This document shows positions 29,011 to 38,559 of a stretch of DNA of 64,000 nt, in pieces (position 1 is the stretch's first letter; every line of letters begins with the position of its first letter). Source of the DNA: Gallaecimonas mangrovi (lineage in GTDB: Bacteria > Pseudomonadota > Gammaproteobacteria > Enterobacterales > Gallaecimonadaceae); NCBI RefSeq assembly GCF_003367375.1, contig NZ_CP031416.1, forward strand, positions 2,735,501-2,799,500. The letters are read 5' to 3'. The translations under genes and the position numbers were made by a program. The notes under the pieces are model-generated. The model was not told the origin of the DNA. It saw only the letters and a program-made list of their open reading frames with translations, and searched no databases.

Positions 29011-29259
29011 ATGTCATTGTCACTGCCCCCCTCAGAGCGCCGCAAAGAGGCCAAAGATCTAAAGCAAAACTTCGATCAACTTGGAGAGTTACAACTCGAT
29101 GCTGTTTATGCATTGCTGAAAATAGGTGCCAGGCTACTGTTTGTGCGCTCTGCGCTGGTTTCTCCATTGGCGATTTTGGAACATGGTGAACAATACCTAA
29201 CAGTGGACGACGAAGGCCGGATTGATTTACACCCAGCCATTAAGATTCGCAGTCACTGA
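29011..29259 (+). CDS. Small protein of unknown function
   Basis: 82-aa soluble protein that I do not recognise. The ATG at 29011 has GGAG 9 bases before it; a TTG 15 bases earlier is less likely. The N-terminus is charged (PPSERRKEAKDLKQNFD), the middle is hydrophobic and helical (AVYALLKIGARLLFVRSAL) and there is no signal peptide. It lies divergent from greA and 84 bp before the OmpA-type lipoprotein gene. Only length, start signal and codon use support it as a gene. Confidence 0.6.
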   Translation: MSLSLPPSERRKEAKDLKQNFDQLGELQLDAVYALLKIGARLLFVRSALVSPLAILEHGEQYLTVDDEGRIDLHPAIKIRSH

Positions 29260-29343
29260 ATTAATAGTTAATTCATTATCAATGCTCTATTCTGGGCAAA
29301 AAATAGCTTTGATAAGCTTAGGGAAAATTTCGGAGTACTTTCC

Positions 29344-30015
29344 ATGTTTCAAACCAAGCGTTTAGGTATTTCGGCCTTGGCAGCGGCTATTGTGTTAGCA
29401 GGCTGCACCACTGTAGACCCTCAGACAGGCGAACAAACCACCAATAGAACTGCCACCGGCGCCACTATTGGGGCTATTGCCGGGGCTGTGCTCGGCAAGG
29501 CAACAGGTAGCCATCACCGAGACCGCGCCCTGGTCGGTGCCGCTGTTGGCGCCTTGGCTGGCGCCGCTGTCGGTAACTACATGGATAAGCAGGAACAAGA
29601 AATACGCCAACAGACCGCAGGTTCAGGTATCGACGTGCAACGCAATGGTGACAATCTGTTACTCACCATACCCAATGGCATCACCTTTGATGTGAACAGT
29701 GCGGTCATCAAGCCTGAATTTCAAAGCGTGTTAACCGACCTTGCCAGTACCCTTAATAAATACCCGAAAACCATGGTGCAGATATCTGGCCACACCGACA
29801 ACACCGGCTCTGCCGCTTATAACCAAACCCTTTCAGAAAACCGCGCTAACTCGGTGAAAAGTTTCTTGGTTGTACGTGGTGTGGTGCCACAGCGCCTAAC
29901 CACCATTGGCTACGGTGAAACCAAGCCTATCGCCAGTAATGCCACTGTCGAGGGGCGGGCCAAGAACCGACGGGTTGAGATAGAACTCATTCCGATTATT
30001 GATAACGGCCAATAA
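29344..30015 (+). CDS. OmpA-family outer-membrane lipoprotein (YiaD-like)
   Basis: 223-aa lipoprotein. Lipobox VLAGC with Cys at about residue 21, then two glycine-zipper segments (GATIGAIAGAVLG, GAAVGALAGAAVG) and a C-terminal OmpA peptidoglycan-binding domain (SGHTDNTGSAAYNQTLSENRA, GYGETKPIASN, KNRRVEIEL). Probably tethers the outer membrane to murein. The architecture matches E. coli YiaD. GGAGTACTTTCC before the ATG is the likely ribosome-binding site. Confidence 0.9.
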   Translation: MFQTKRLGISALAAAIVLAGCTTVDPQTGEQTTNRTATGATIGAIAGAVLGKATGSHHRDRALVGAAVGALAGAAVGNYMDKQEQEIRQQTAGSGIDVQRNGDNLLLTIPNGITFDVNSAVIKPEFQSVLTDLASTLNKYPKTMVQISGHTDNTGSAAYNQTLSENRANSVKSFLVVRGVVPQRLTTIGYGETKPIASNATVEGRAKNRRVEIELIPIIDNGQ

Positions 30016-30030
30016 TGCCCGTCGAGGTAT

Positions 30031-30060
30031 AAAAAAACGCCCCTTGGGGGCGTTTTTTTA
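30031..30060. terminator. Bidirectional terminator, OmpA-lipoprotein / phaC
   Basis: A7-CGCCCC-TTG-GGGGCG-T7 hairpin with tracts on both sides. The right edge overlaps the phaC stop codon. Confidence 0.87.
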
Positions 30061-31632
30061 TACCTTCACCTGCACGTATCGTCCGGGGGCATCTTCAATG
30101 CCTTCAGGTACCGTTCTGGCAGGCACCATCTCCGGCGATTGGCTATCAAGCCACTGGTACCAGTCCGGCCACCAAGAGCCCTCTTTAATACCTTCTTCCC
30201 CTTCTACCCGATAACCGTATTTATTTTTTACGGGCGGATTTACCACACCGGCAACGTGCCCAGCGCCCGAGGTCACCAACCTTTTATTGTTGCCACCAAA
30301 AAGCTTGGCCGAAGCCGAAGCACTTTGCGGCGGTACTATGTGGTCTTTCTCTGCCGCAAGCATATAAATAGGCACCCTCACCCGCCGCAGATCCATTTTA
30401 TAACCATCAAGCTTCCAGCTACCTGGTGTGGCCAAGCGGTTTTCCAAATAAGTATTTTCTATATATTCCCGGAAAAACTTGGCAGACAGGTGTGTTACAT
30501 CAGAGTTCCAGACAAGGATGTCAAAACTTGGCGGCTTTTGTCCCAACAAATAACGGTTCACAAACGCAGGCCAATACAGTTCTTGCTCACGAAGCAACGA
30601 AAAGCCGGTCGCCATTAACCGCCCGTCCATGTACCCCAGCTGGTCAGTTACCGTCATCAGGCTTTTGAGCAGTGCAGGCACCAGCAATAACCCAGGCTCC
30701 CCTGGCTCACTGAAATCCAGAAGCGTGGTAACCAGCGTCATGCTGGCAATACGTTTGGCACCACGGGCGGCTAACCATGCTGAGGCTAGCGCAAGCAAAG
30801 TACCGCCGACACAGTACCCCATGGTATGCAGCTGATTTTCTTCGGTTTCTTCACGAACCCAATTAATCGCCTCTAGCACCGCCTGCATGTATTCGGTCAT
30901 GCCAAAGTCAGCATCTTTGGCCGTGGGGTTAACCCATGACATTAAGAAGACGGTATAACCTTGGTCAACCAAGTGGCGCACAAAGGAATTCTCAGGTTTT
31001 AAGTCCAGCACGTAGTATTTGTTGATGCAGGGTGGCACCACTAATACCGGCACTTTATGAACCTGTTCGGTGGTGGGGGCATATTGAATTAGCTGAAAAA
31101 GCGGCGACTCTTTGATGACTTTACCCGGCGTTACTGCTAAGTCTCGGCCTAACTCATAAACCTTGGTATTGCCGAGCGGAATATTAAGCCCAAGAGGGCT
31201 GTTATCCATGTCTTCGACCAGAGATTCCAGCCCCCGCATTAAGTTCTCACCACCTTCTTCAAGGGTTTTTGCCAACACCTTTGGGTTGGTTAAAACATAG
31301 TGAGCAGGGTCTTGCATCTGCATGGTTTGGCGGGCCCAAAATGCTAACTGCTTTTTGTCTTTCCCTGGCAGGTGTTCGAGGTTATCAATGCTCTCCTGCC
31401 AGTAGCTGTTCATTAATTTATGGCTTTGCTGGAAGTACTGCCAACATTCTTCTGGCTTGCCATCCGATATCATTTTCTCGACATTGTCGTGCCATAGACG
31501 ACTTTGCGCTTGCCACCAGTTAGCACCTGCGGCCCAAAAAGCCTGGGGCTGATTCGCCGCCGCAGTGACCAGTTGGTCGCCCATGGCCAACATGGGAGGC
31601 CAGCAGGCCTCCCAAGGGTTCTCATGGGGCAT
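30058..31632 (-). CDS. phaC: Class I polyhydroxyalkanoate synthase
   Basis: Polymerises 3-hydroxyacyl-CoA into PHA granules. 524 aa. The catalytic triad is visible: Cys274 in the lipase-like box GYCVGGTLLA, Asp430 in AEKDHIVP and His459 in GAGHVAGVVNPP. The N-terminal PhaC domain is Trp-rich (QAFWAAGANWWQAQSRLW). The lack of an adjacent phaE or phaR points to class I. It follows phaP by 1 bp in a phaB-phaP-phaC unit. Confidence 0.95.
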   Translation of the reverse strand: MPHENPWEACWPPMLAMGDQLVTAAANQPQAFWAAGANWWQAQSRLWHDNVEKMISDGKPEECWQYFQQSHKLMNSYWQESIDNLEHLPGKDKKQLAFWARQTMQMQDPAHYVLTNPKVLAKTLEEGGENLMRGLESLVEDMDNSPLGLNIPLGNTKVYELGRDLAVTPGKVIKESPLFQLIQYAPTTEQVHKVPVLVVPPCINKYYVLDLKPENSFVRHLVDQGYTVFLMSWVNPTAKDADFGMTEYMQAVLEAINWVREETEENQLHTMGYCVGGTLLALASAWLAARGAKRIASMTLVTTLLDFSEPGEPGLLLVPALLKSLMTVTDQLGYMDGRLMATGFSLLREQELYWPAFVNRYLLGQKPPSFDILVWNSDVTHLSAKFFREYIENTYLENRLATPGSWKLDGYKMDLRRVRVPIYMLAAEKDHIVPPQSASASAKLFGGNNKRLVTSGAGHVAGVVNPPVKNKYGYRVEGEEGIKEGSWWPDWYQWLDSQSPEMVPARTVPEGIEDAPGRYVQVKV

Positions 31633-31633
31633 A

Positions 31634-31981
31634 TTAGGATTTCACCTCTTCCTTGGCGATGTCAGCAAACACTTGGCTGAATTCTTTTCTCAGCCCTTCA
31701 TTCAACTCCAAAAATGATTTGCAGTCTTGCATGAATTGCTTGTTTAAATCAGACATTTGGCTCATCTGCACCTGGCCCACCATCGCGGTGTCACCCTTGG
31801 CGGCTGCATCGTTTAATTTTTTTGCAAAGTCGATTTGGCTTTGGGTGTAACTGTCGAGAGCATCGATTTGGTATTTGCTGAACTTGGCTACATTGTCCAA
31901 AAGCACTGAGTTGATTTGCGCCAGGGGCTTAAGCACATCTTGCTGTTGGCCATTAGCCTGACGGATCCAATCTTGGAACAT
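31634..31981 (-). CDS. phaP: Phasin (PHA granule-associated protein)
   Basis: 115-aa phasin that coats PHA granules. The start at 31981 (MFQDWIRQANGQQQDVLKP) has AAGGAGATTGTT before it. The sequence is helical and amphipathic with typical phasin-like segments (NVAKFSKYQIDALDSYTQSQ, GLRKEFSQVFADIAKE). It lies between phaB (13 bp) and phaC (1 bp). Confidence 0.88.
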   Translation of the reverse strand: MFQDWIRQANGQQQDVLKPLAQINSVLLDNVAKFSKYQIDALDSYTQSQIDFAKKLNDAAAKGDTAMVGQVQMSQMSDLNKQFMQDCKSFLELNEGLRKEFSQVFADIAKEEVKS

Positions 31982-31994
31982 AACAATCTCCTTA

Positions 31995-32738
31995 TTAATG
32001 CATATGTTGTCCGCCATTGGCGGAAATGTTGGAGCCAGTAATAAATCCCGAGTCGGGAGACGCCAAAAAGGCGACGACGCGCGCTATTTCGTCAGGATCG
32101 CCAAGGCGGCCAACCGGGATTTGAGAAATGATGGAGTTACGGATCTCTTCGGGAACAGCCATGACCATTTCAGTGGCAATGTACCCAGGAGAGATGGTGT
32201 TAACGGTCACGCCTTTGCGGGCAACTTCTTGGGCCAGCGCCATGGTTAAACCATGCAGGCCTGCCTTAGCCGCCGAATAGTTGGTCTGCCCCATCTGCCC
32301 TTTTTCACCGTTAATTGAACTGATGTTGATCACACGGCCATATTGATGTTCCAACATGGTGGGTACCGCAGCCCGGCAAAGGTGATAAGCGCCGGTAAGG
32401 TTGGTTTGAATCACTTCTAACCAATCGTCTTCGAGCATTTTCTTTAAGGTTTTATCACGGGTGATCCCCGCGTTATTGACCAAAACAGATAATGGGCCCA
32501 GTTCTTTTTCTACCACTGAGATGGCACTAAACACGGCATCCTGATCGCAGATATCGGCTAAGACCATATAAGGTTCGTAGCCATGGGCTTTTTCCTGTTC
32601 AGCCCACCGCTGTGCCTTTTCCGGACAGCGGCACAAGGTCGCCACTTTGTATCCCTCCTTTGCTAAGGTTCTGCAAATAGCAGTGCCAATACCACCGTTT
32701 GCCCCAGTAACTAACGCTACCTGTCCTTGAACACTCAT
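31995..32738 (-). CDS. phaB: Acetoacetyl-CoA reductase
   Basis: NADPH-dependent short-chain dehydrogenase that makes (R)-3-hydroxybutyryl-CoA for PhaC. 247 aa from ATG 32738, preceded by GGGGGA. Cofactor motif TGANGGIG, NNAG, catalytic Ser in ISSINGEKGQ and YSAAK are present. The motif set GQTNYSAAKAGLHGFT-like and SPGYIATEMV matches PhaB more closely than FabG. First gene of the pha unit; no phaA lies with it. Confidence 0.92.
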   Translation of the reverse strand: MSVQGQVALVTGANGGIGTAICRTLAKEGYKVATLCRCPEKAQRWAEQEKAHGYEPYMVLADICDQDAVFSAISVVEKELGPLSVLVNNAGITRDKTLKKMLEDDWLEVIQTNLTGAYHLCRAAVPTMLEHQYGRVINISSINGEKGQMGQTNYSAAKAGLHGLTMALAQEVARKGVTVNTISPGYIATEMVMAVPEEIRNSIISQIPVGRLGDPDEIARVVAFLASPDSGFITGSNISANGGQHMH

Positions 32739-32862
32739 GGTTTCCCCCAAAAAGAGCAGTTGACGTTTTTTAAACCTAGTTCACGGCTAGAGCCCTAGCT
32801 CTAACTTTTTATGAAGATTTCTCGCGCAAGTGATTGATTCATGATCACGATCAAGATACGGC

Positions 32863-32878
32863 AGTGATCCAGATCACT
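32863..32878. promoter_or_regulatory. Palindrome with CRP-like core upstream of phaB
   Basis: AGTGATC-CA-GATCACT contains the GTGA-N6-TCAC core of a CRP/FNR-family operator. It is centred about 132 bp before the phaB ATG. The outer bases differ from the CRP consensus (A/T instead of T/A). No other gene start shares the region, so control of the pha unit is the likely role. Confidence 0.5.
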
Positions 32879-32994
32879 TCCTGTAAGGTGCAGAAAACAA
32901 GCTAGTTTCTGAAAAGGGTTTTGGGGGATAAAACAAAAATGGCTTTGTAACGGTTGTTAACGAAAACCGCCAAGGCACACCTTAAAAAGACACA

Positions 32995-33022
32995 AAAAAG
33001 CCCGCCGAACGGCGGGCTTTTT
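32995..33022 (-). terminator. Terminator after carB
   Basis: GCCCGCC-GAAC-GGCGGGC with A and T tracts, 15 bp after the carB stop. Confidence 0.87.
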
Positions 33023-33036
33023 ACAGGTGCAAATGC

Positions 33037-36000
33037 TTAGCACTGCTGGTGCATTTCTTGAACAGAAATCACCGATTCACGGTCAGAAACCACCAAGCTT
33101 TGGCAGGTAGCAAAGGCGGCGTTCAAGGTCGTGGTGTAGCTCACCTTGTTCATCAAAGCGCCGCGGCGCATCACCTTGGAATCTTCGATGGCCTGACGAC
33201 CCTCGGTGGTGTTGATGATATAGCTGTACTCACCGTTTTTGATACGGTCCACAATATGTGGGCGACCTTCGTGCACCTTGTTAACCAACCTTGGGTTGAT
33301 ACCGGCTTCACCCAACACCACGGCTGTACCGTGGGTGGCATCCAGTTCAAAGCCCAGCTCCACCAACTGACGCGCCAGTGCAACAGCCCGGCTCTTATCG
33401 GTATCACGCACCGAAATAAGCGCACGGCCACCTTTAGGCGTAACGCTATTGGCACCCAATTGCGACTTGGCATAAGCCTCAGGGAAGGTTTGCCCAACCC
33501 CCATAACTTCACCGGTCGAGCGCATTTCTGGGCCAAGGATAGGGTCTACACCCGGGAATTTGGCAAAGGGCAGCACCGCTTCTTTAACGCAGTAATAAGG
33601 CGGTACCACTTCACTGCTAATGCCCTGCTCTTTGAGCGACTGGCCAGCCATAACCCGGGCGGCAATTTTCGCTAAAGACAAACCGGTTGCCTTGGACACA
33701 AAAGGCACGGTGCGTGACGCACGAGGGTTAACCTCAATCAGGTAAATCTCGTTGTCTTTCACCGCGAACTGGGTGTTCATCAGGCCGATAACGTTCAGTT
33801 CAAAAGCCAGCTTACGAACCTGTTCGCGCATCCGGTCTTGAACATCTTTGCTCAGGGTATAAGGAGGCAGAGAACAGCCTGAGTCGCCAGAATGCACACC
33901 GGCTTGCTCGATGTGCTCCATGATGCCGCCAATGAGGACGTCAGTACCGTCACAGATGGCATCAATGTCCACTTCCACCGCATCGTCCAAGAAGCGGTCC
34001 AGCAGCACGGGGCTGTCGTTAGACACTTTTACCGCGTCGTTCATGTAACGGCGCAGGTCCACTTCGTCATAAACGATTTCCATGGCGCGGCCACCCAGCA
34101 CGTAGGAGGGGCGCACCACCAGCGGGTAACCGATGGTCGCCGCCTTGGAGATGGCCTGCTCCAGGTTGGTAACGGTGGCGTTCTCGGGCTGCTTCAGATC
34201 AAGACGCTCAACCGCTTGCTGGAAACGTTCACGGTCTTCAGAGCGGTCAATGGCATCCGGGCTGGTACCGATAACGGGCACGCCAGCCGCTTCCAAGGCG
34301 CGGGCCAATTTCAGCGGCGTTTGGCCGCCGTACTGAACGATAACGCCCTTGGGTTTTTCCAGGCGCACAATTTCCAGCACGTCTTCGAAGGTAATGGGTT
34401 CGAAGTAGAGGCGATCAGAGGTGTCGTAATCGGTAGAAACCGTCTCAGGGTTACAGTTAACCATGATGGTTTCATAGCCGTCTTCGCGCATGGCAAGGGC
34501 GGCGTGCACGCAGCAATAGTCGAACTCAATACCCTGGCCGATACGGTTCGGGCCACCACCGATAACCATGATTTTCTCACGGTCAGAAGGATTGGCTTCA
34601 CACTCTTCGTCGTAGCTCGAATACATGTAGGCGGTGGAGCTGGCAAATTCGGCGGCACAAGTATCAACCCGCTTATAAACGGGGAAGATATTGTTATTGT
34701 GGCGAATTTTACGCACTTCACTTTCTGCTACACCCAGAATGGCGGCCAAACGGGCATCACTGAAGCCTTTGCGCTTGAGCTTACGAAGGTAGCCGGCGTC
34801 TAAACCCGCCAGGCCTTTTTCAGCCACCGCTTTTTCTTCGTTCAGCAAGTCTTCGATTTGCACCAGGAACCAAGGGTCGATGTTGGTCAAACGGAACACA
34901 TCATCCAGGCTCATACCGGCGCGAAAAGCATCGGCGATATACCAAATGCGGTCGCCGCCAGCTTCTTTGAGTTCGCGGCGCAGAATCGAAATGGCTTCCG
35001 AGTCTTCCAAGTCAACGATAGGGTCAAAACCGCTGGCACCCACTTCCAGACCGCGCAGGGCTTTTTGCAAAGATTCCTGTTGGTTACGGCCAATGGCCAT
35101 CACTTCACCCACCGACTTCATCTGGGTGGTCAGGCGGTCGTTGGAGCCCGCAAATTTTTCAAAGTTAAAGCGCGGTATTTTGGTCACAACGTAATCGATA
35201 GACGGCTCGAACGAAGCCGGGGTTTTGCCGCCGGTAATATCGTTCATCAGCTCGTCTAGGGTGTAACCTACCGCCAGTTTGGCTGCCACTTTCGCGATCG
35301 GGAAACCGGTCGCTTTAGAGGCCAGCGCAGAGGAGCGAGAAACCCGTGGGTTCATCTCGATAACCACCATGCGGCCGTCTTTGGGGTTCACACCAAACTG
35401 TACGTTAGAGCCGCCGGTTTCAACGCCAATTTCACGCAGCACCGCCAGGGAGGCGTTACGCATGATTTGGTATTCTTTGTCGGTCAGGGTTTGTGCCGGC
35501 GCAACGGTGATGGAATCACCGGTGTGAATACCCATAGGGTCAAAGTTTTCGATAGAGCAAACGATGATGGCGTTGTCGTTGCGGTCACGCACCACTTCCA
35601 TCTCGTACTCTTTCCAGCCAATCAGGCTCTCGTCAATCAGCAGCTCGTTGGTGGGGCTTAAATCCAAACCACGGCGGCAGATTTCTTCGTATTCTTCTTT
35701 GTTGTAGGCAATACCGCCACCGGTGCCGCCCATGGTAAAGCTGGGGCGAATGATACAGGGCAGGCCGATATCATCGATGATGTCTTCGCAGTCTTCCCAG
35801 CTATGGGCGATACGAGCACGCGGTACATCAAGGCCGATGTTGTCCATGGCTTCAACGAAACGCTCGCGGTCTTCTGCTTTATCGATGGCATCGGCGGTAG
35901 CACCAATCATTTGCACGCCAAACTTTTCCAGCACGCCGTGCTTGTCCAGATCCAAGGCGCAGTTCAGCGCAGTCTGGCCACCCATGGTGGGCAAAATGGC

Positions 36001-36252
36001 ATCGGGACGTTCTTTTTCAATGATTTTGGCAACCACTTCCCAGTGCACCGGCTCGATGTAGGTGGCATCGGCCATACCAGGATCGGTCATGATGGTGGCA
36101 GGGTTGGAGTTCACCAGAATAACCCGGTAACCCTCTTCACGCAGGGCCTTACACGCCTGGGTGCCAGAGTAGTCAAACTCACAGGCCTGGCCGATAACGA
36201 TAGGGCCAGCGCCAAGGATCAGAATGCTTTTAAGGTCGTTACGTTTTGGCAT
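33037..36252 (-). CDS. carB: Carbamoyl-phosphate synthase large subunit
   Basis: Makes carbamoyl phosphate from ammonia, bicarbonate and two ATP for arginine and pyrimidines. 1,071 aa with two ATP-grasp halves: the first starts [20 protein letters not shown], the second [20 protein letters not shown]. The C-terminal MGS-like allosteric domain holds [12 protein letters not shown]. It follows carA by 3 bp. Confidence 0.98.
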   Translation of the reverse strand: MPKRNDLKSILILGAGPIVIGQACEFDYSGTQACKALREEGYRVILVNSNPATIMTDPGMADATYIEPVHWEVVAKIIEKERPDAILPTMGGQTALNCALDLDKHGVLEKFGVQMIGATADAIDKAEDRERFVEAMDNIGLDVPRARIAHSWEDCEDIIDDIGLPCIIRPSFTMGGTGGGIAYNKEEYEEICRRGLDLSPTNELLIDESLIGWKEYEMEVVRDRNDNAIIVCSIENFDPMGIHTGDSITVAPAQTLTDKEYQIMRNASLAVLREIGVETGGSNVQFGVNPKDGRMVVIEMNPRVSRSSALASKATGFPIAKVAAKLAVGYTLDELMNDITGGKTPASFEPSIDYVVTKIPRFNFEKFAGSNDRLTTQMKSVGEVMAIGRNQQESLQKALRGLEVGASGFDPIVDLEDSEAISILRRELKEAGGDRIWYIADAFRAGMSLDDVFRLTNIDPWFLVQIEDLLNEEKAVAEKGLAGLDAGYLRKLKRKGFSDARLAAILGVAESEVRKIRHNNNIFPVYKRVDTCAAEFASSTAYMYSSYDEECEANPSDREKIMVIGGGPNRIGQGIEFDYCCVHAALAMREDGYETIMVNCNPETVSTDYDTSDRLYFEPITFEDVLEIVRLEKPKGVIVQYGGQTPLKLARALEAAGVPVIGTSPDAIDRSEDRERFQQAVERLDLKQPENATVTNLEQAISKAATIGYPLVVRPSYVLGGRAMEIVYDEVDLRRYMNDAVKVSNDSPVLLDRFLDDAVEVDIDAICDGTDVLIGGIMEHIEQAGVHSGDSGCSLPPYTLSKDVQDRMREQVRKLAFELNVIGLMNTQFAVKDNEIYLIEVNPRASRTVPFVSKATGLSLAKIAARVMAGQSLKEQGISSEVVPPYYCVKEAVLPFAKFPGVDPILGPEMRSTGEVMGVGQTFPEAYAKSQLGANSVTPKGGRALISVRDTDKSRAVALARQLVELGFELDATHGTAVVLGEAGINPRLVNKVHEGRPHIVDRIKNGEYSYIINTTEGRQAIEDSKVMRRGALMNKVSYTTTLNAAFATCQSLVVSDRESVISVQEMHQQC

Positions 36253-36255
36253 GAT

Positions 36256-37386
36256 TTACCCCCTGGCCGCCATCAGTTCGATAAAGTGGTCAAAGAGCGG
36301 GGCCGCATCGTGTGGACCCGGGCTCGCTTCCGGGTGCCCCTGGAAGGAAAACGCCGCTTTATCAGTGCGGTGAATACCTTGCAAGGTACCGTCAAACAAC
36401 GATTTGTGAGTCGCACGCAGATTAGCCGGCAGGCTGTCTTCGTCGACGGCAAAGCCGTGGTTCTGCGCGGTGATCATTACCACATCACGGTCCAAATCTT
36501 TTACTGGGTGGTTACCGCCATGGTGGCCGTGGCCCATTTTGATGGTCTTAGCACCGCTGGCCAATGCCAATAATTGGTGGCCCAAGCAGATACCAAAAAT
36601 GGTGATGTCTTTTTCCAGCAGGGTTTGAATAGCTGCGATGGCATAGGTACAAGGCTCGGGGTCACCCGGACCATTAGAGAGGAAAACCCCATCGGGTTGC
36701 AGCGCTAATACCTCTTCAGCAGAGGTTTCGGCCGGCACCACGGTGAGTTTGCAACCCCTGTCAGCCAGCATGCGCAGGATGTTGTGTTTAACACCGTAGT
36801 CATAAGCAACGACATGATATTTAAAGTGCTCGTCACCGTACTGTTTAAAGCCTTGACCTAAAGTCCAGCTACCTTCGGTCCACTGGTAACTTTCTTTGGT
36901 GCAAACCACTTTAGCCAAGTCCATGCCCTTAAGGCCAGGGAACCCTTTGGCTGCAGCCAAGGCGTCAGCTTCATTAATATCACCGGCCATAATACAGCCG
37001 TTCTGAGAGCCTTTTTCGCGCAGAATGCGGGTGAGTTTGCGAGTATCGATATCGGCAATGGCCACAATATTGCGGGCCTTGAGGTAATCAGAAAGAGAGG
37101 CTTGATTACGAAAGTTGGAAGCAACAAGGGGAAGATCGCGGATCACCAGGCCAGTGGCCCAAATGGTATTGGCTTCTTCGTCTTCGCTGTTGGTACCGGT
37201 ATTACCGATATGAGGATAGGTCAGAGTAACAATTTGTTGGGAATACGAGGGATCAGTAAGAATTTCCTGGTAACCCGTCATTGAAGTATTAAAAACTACT
37301 TCGCCGATCGCTTTTCCAGTGGCCCCAATGGCCGTGCCCTGGAAGACGGTCCCGTCTTCAAGGACCAAGAGCGCTGGCTGACTCAA
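36256..37386 (-). CDS. carA: Carbamoyl-phosphate synthase small subunit
   Basis: Glutamine amidotransferase subunit; the nucleophile Cys is in [14 protein letters not shown], and the His/Glu pair is in [11 protein letters not shown] choose TTG 37386 ([13 protein letters not shown], 376 aa) because GGAGG lies 5 bases upstream; the ATG at 37398 is part of that Shine-Dalgarno region and lacks its own. E. coli carA also starts at TTG. It forms an operon with carB. Confidence 0.97.
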   Translation of the reverse strand: MSQPALLVLEDGTVFQGTAIGATGKAIGEVVFNTSMTGYQEILTDPSYSQQIVTLTYPHIGNTGTNSEDEEANTIWATGLVIRDLPLVASNFRNQASLSDYLKARNIVAIADIDTRKLTRILREKGSQNGCIMAGDINEADALAAAKGFPGLKGMDLAKVVCTKESYQWTEGSWTLGQGFKQYGDEHFKYHVVAYDYGVKHNILRMLADRGCKLTVVPAETSAEEVLALQPDGVFLSNGPGDPEPCTYAIAAIQTLLEKDITIFGICLGHQLLALASGAKTIKMGHGHHGGNHPVKDLDRDVVMITAQNHGFAVDEDSLPANLRATHKSLFDGTLQGIHRTDKAAFSFQGHPEASPGPHDAAPLFDHFIELMAARG

Positions 37387-37488
37387 GACAACCTCCATAG
37401 AGTTAGTAACTGAGAGAAATCAGTAACTTACCATCGGAGCTGAGCATCAAAACGATGCGTTTTACCGAGCTTTTGGCAAATTGGCGGT

Positions 37489-37517
37489 ATGATAAAGATG
37501 TGAGCTGAGCTTGTCTA
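37489..37517 (-). promoter_or_regulatory. Sigma-70 promoter of carAB
   Basis: On the - strand TAGACA, 17 bp, TATCAT: 5/6 matches at each element. Predicted transcript start is near 37482, giving a 96-nt leader before the carA TTG. TGAAT half-sites like those of ArgR boxes sit directly upstream of and over the -35. Confidence 0.6.
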
Positions 37518-37656
37518 TTCATTTTTTAGAAAAGGTTTTCATGACGAAATTAACGTCAAGTGGCCATTTTCCCATCTTTACGTGTACGCAAACCGCTGGC
37601 AACTGACTGCATAAAGGTTAGTTATTTTCACATAAAAATTCAAAGAAAGGTAATAA

Positions 37657-37680
37657 AAAACCGGCATTGTGGCCGGTTTT
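37657..37680 (-). terminator. Terminator after dapB
   Basis: AAAACCGGC-ATTGTG-GCCGGTTTT, with TTTTTTATTA following on the - strand, 88 bp after the dapB stop. Confidence 0.78.
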
Positions 37681-37767
37681 AAAAAGCTTATGGTTATTTA
37701 TGAGGCAGACCGCTTAAACGCAAAGACCTGCCACTTAATCAGTGAAAAATTGGTAGATGCTGCTTTT

Positions 37768-38559
37768 TTAACCTTTCAGGCCCAATACGTCTTTCATATC
37801 GTATAGACCAGCCGCCCTTCCCTTTGCCCAATGGGCTGCGCGAAGCGCGCCGGTGGCAAAAGTGTCACGGTTATGGGCCTTATGGGTTAGCTCGATGCGT
37901 TCACCGTCACCGGCAAAAAGCACCGTGTGTTCGCCAATAATGTCGCCGCCACGCACCGTGGCAAAACCGATGGTTTGGCGATCACGCTCGCCGGTAATGC
38001 CTTCACGGCCATAAACAGCGCAGTTTTTTAAGTCGCGGCCCAGCGCTTTGGCAGCGGCTTCACCTAACGCCAGCGCAGTACCGGAAGGGGCGTCTTTTTT
38101 ATGGCGATGATGGGCTTCAATAATTTCGACATCGACACTGTCACCCAGCACCGAGCTCGCCAGTTCCACTAACCCCAGCAGCAGGTTAACGCCAACACTC
38201 ATGTTGGGGGCAAACACCACCGGCACCTTTTTCGCTGCTGCTTCAAGGGCGGCCTTTTGCTGTTGATTAAGTCCGGTGGTGCCAACGATAAGCGCTTGGC
38301 CATTTTCGGCGCAAAGCGCCGCCACCTTGGCGGTATTGTCTGGGGAGGTAAAGTCAATAACCACATCGCCGGTGATATTGGTGCCAAGGGCAACACCTAA
38401 TGCATCGGTACCGGCCACAGTCCCGGCATCAGTGCCAATCAGCGCATTACCGGGGCGTACCTGCGCAGCACTGAGCTGCGCTTGGCTATCAGTGGCTAAC
38501 GCCCGAATGAGTGCCCGGCCCATACGGCCGTTGGCGCCAAGAATGGCTATTTTTGTCAT
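37768..38559 (-). CDS. dapB: 4-hydroxy-tetrahydrodipicolinate reductase
   Basis: Lysine/diaminopimelate pathway enzyme. 263 aa from ATG 38559. Nucleotide-binding [13 protein letters not shown], the active-site segment [19 protein letters not shown] and [11 protein letters not shown] are present. Its ATG overlaps the stop of the RND pump gene (TGATG), so it is translationally coupled to an efflux gene; no separate promoter is obvious. In the ancestral order it sits between dnaJ and carA. Confidence 0.95.
   Translation of the reverse strand: MTKIAILGANGRMGRALIRALATDSQAQLSAAQVRPGNALIGTDAGTVAGTDALGVALGTNITGDVVIDFTSPDNTAKVAALCAENGQALIVGTTGLNQQQKAALEAAAKKVPVVFAPNMSVGVNLLLGLVELASSVLGDSVDVEIIEAHHRHKKDAPSGTALALGEAAAKALGRDLKNCAVYGREGITGERDRQTIGFATVRGGDIIGEHTVLFAGDGERIELTHKAHNRDTFATGALRAAHWAKGRAAGLYDMKDVLGLKG

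Larger units (their letters stand above)
32739..33036. other. Intergenic region upstream of phaB
   Basis: About 300 bp without a gene. It holds the 7+7 bp palindrome at 32863-32878, an AT-rich segment around 32760-32820 and the carB terminator at its right end. No small ORF with a good start signal is apparent. Confidence 0.7.
37387..37767. other. Intergenic region between carA and dapB
   Basis: About 380 bp with no supported gene. It holds the carA promoter (37482-37517), ArgR-like half-sites (37520-37560 and 37609-37646), an ACGCAAAC half-site resembling half a PurR operator at 37586-37593, and the dapB terminator near 37657-37680. Confidence 0.6.

Noticed and set aside
33892-34803. 303-codon open frame on + inside carB
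   Set aside because: Codon-bias shadow of carB; no recognisable protein.
37586-37593. PurR operator before carA
   Set aside because: Only one half (ACGCAAAC) of the 16-bp palindrome is present.
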